This document shows, one piece after another, positions 63,762 through 64,000 of a stretch of 64,000 nt of DNA. Source of the DNA: an uncultured Woeseia sp. (GTDB lineage Bacteria > Pseudomonadota > Gammaproteobacteria > Steroidobacterales > Woeseiaceae). The stretch is taken from the NCBI GenBank assembly GCA_913031125.1, contig CAJWFK010000002.1, positions 1 through 64,000 of the forward strand, in the 5' to 3' direction. The notes under the pieces were generated by a model, which was not told the DNA's origin, made no database searches, and saw only the letters and a program-made list of their open reading frames with translations. Both the position numbers and the translations under genes were made by a program. The first letter of the stretch is position 1. Every line of letters starts with the position of its first letter.

Positions 63762-64000
63762 GTGATATCCCTGCTACAAAGAGTTTCTGAAGCTAAAGTG
63801 ACCGTTGGCAATGTGATTAGTGGGGAAATTGGTCGCGGATTGTTAGTGTTTACGGCAATTCAGCCAGACGATGATATCAAGAAAGTAACCCGGATGGCTG
63901 CCCGGATTTTGACTTATCGGGTATTTCCAGACTCTGAGGATCGTATGAATCTTAGCTTGGTAGATAACAACCTAGGCCTACTTATTGTGCCACAATTCAC
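63762..64000 (+). CDS. dtd: D-aminoacyl-tRNA deacylase, partial
   Basis: The first 79 codons of a DTD-fold enzyme that removes D-amino acids (and glycine from tRNA-Ala) from mischarged tRNA. It begins with ISLLQRVSEAKVTVGN after a GTG start with AAGGA upstream, then GEIGRGLLVF, ARILTYRVFPDSEDRMNLS and LLIVPQFT. The usual SQFT signature reads PQFT here. The gene runs off the right end of the window, so the second signature (near GPVT) is not visible. Confidence 0.93.
   Translation, partial: MISLLQRVSEAKVTVGNVISGEIGRGLLVFTAIQPDDDIKKVTRMAARILTYRVFPDSEDRMNLSLVDNNLGLLIVPQF

Noticed and set aside
63979-64000. Ser-to-Pro change in the dtd SQFT signature, recalling the PQ motif of animal ATD enzymes
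   Set aside because: Pro at this position may occur in ordinary bacterial DTDs, and the rest of the gene, including the second signature, is outside the window.

Overview
This window looks like a chromosomal segment of a free-living, probably marine, aerobic gammaproteobacterium. The evidence is gene content and order: pilMNOPQ-aroK-aroB divergent from PBP1A, rph/yicC/gmk/rpoZ/spoT/ridA/recG, mutY-yggX, the tesA/ybbA-ybbP pair, a TRAP transporter, SURF1 and heme O synthase. The few lines I counted by hand are about 47% G+C. I see no rRNA, prophage, insertion sequence, CRISPR array or plasmid functions. Almost everything is conserved core genome, densely packed with many 1-14 nt overlaps and many GTG/TTG starts.

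Layout. 1-111: 5' part of a tRNA-Phe gene with a good promoter. 181-1908: alanine dehydrogenase and a divergent Lrp-type regulator. 1910-5512: yggX, mutY and an AsmA-family protein. 5814-7931: a GGDEF-EAL protein whose two active sites both look degraded. 7955-14846: a complete one-piece trp operon (trpL-E-G-D-C-F-B-A) with a leader peptide, an attenuator, a tail gene (DUF2007 plus zinc ribbon) and a promoter that predicts a leaderless trpL. 14843-16681: SLC13/RCK transporter. 17054-21735: yajQ, ppc, a YcgN-type protein and a 2-hydroxyacid dehydrogenase. 21776-25801: ybbP-ybbA, divergent tesA and a small zinc-ribbon gene. 25843-29874: hemE, pyrF, dgt, aroB. 29933-35491: aroK and pilQPONM. 35803-40737: PBP1A, an uncharacterised protein, citrate synthase, L31.

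40738-41118 is the most unusual non-coding stretch: two perfect DnaA boxes as an inverted repeat, a third perfect DnaA box 180 nt further on, and between them a stretch of about 15% G+C with a perfect IHF consensus. Genes to the left are mostly on the minus strand. From 43.9 kb rightward 15 consecutive genes are on the plus strand. Together this suggests a chromosomal origin of replication, or at least a DnaA-binding locus, away from dnaA.

41119-43613: hemW-rdgB-rph. 43907-50478: yicC, gmk, rpoZ, spoT, ridA, recG. 50529-54109: ubiA, a BioC-like methyltransferase, SURF1, ctaB. 54199-59286: uvrD, trkA, trkH. 59283-63417: a TRAP transporter split into two convergent units, dctQM against dctP plus a methyltransferase-like gene of unknown role. 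63762-64000: start of dtd, cut by the window end.
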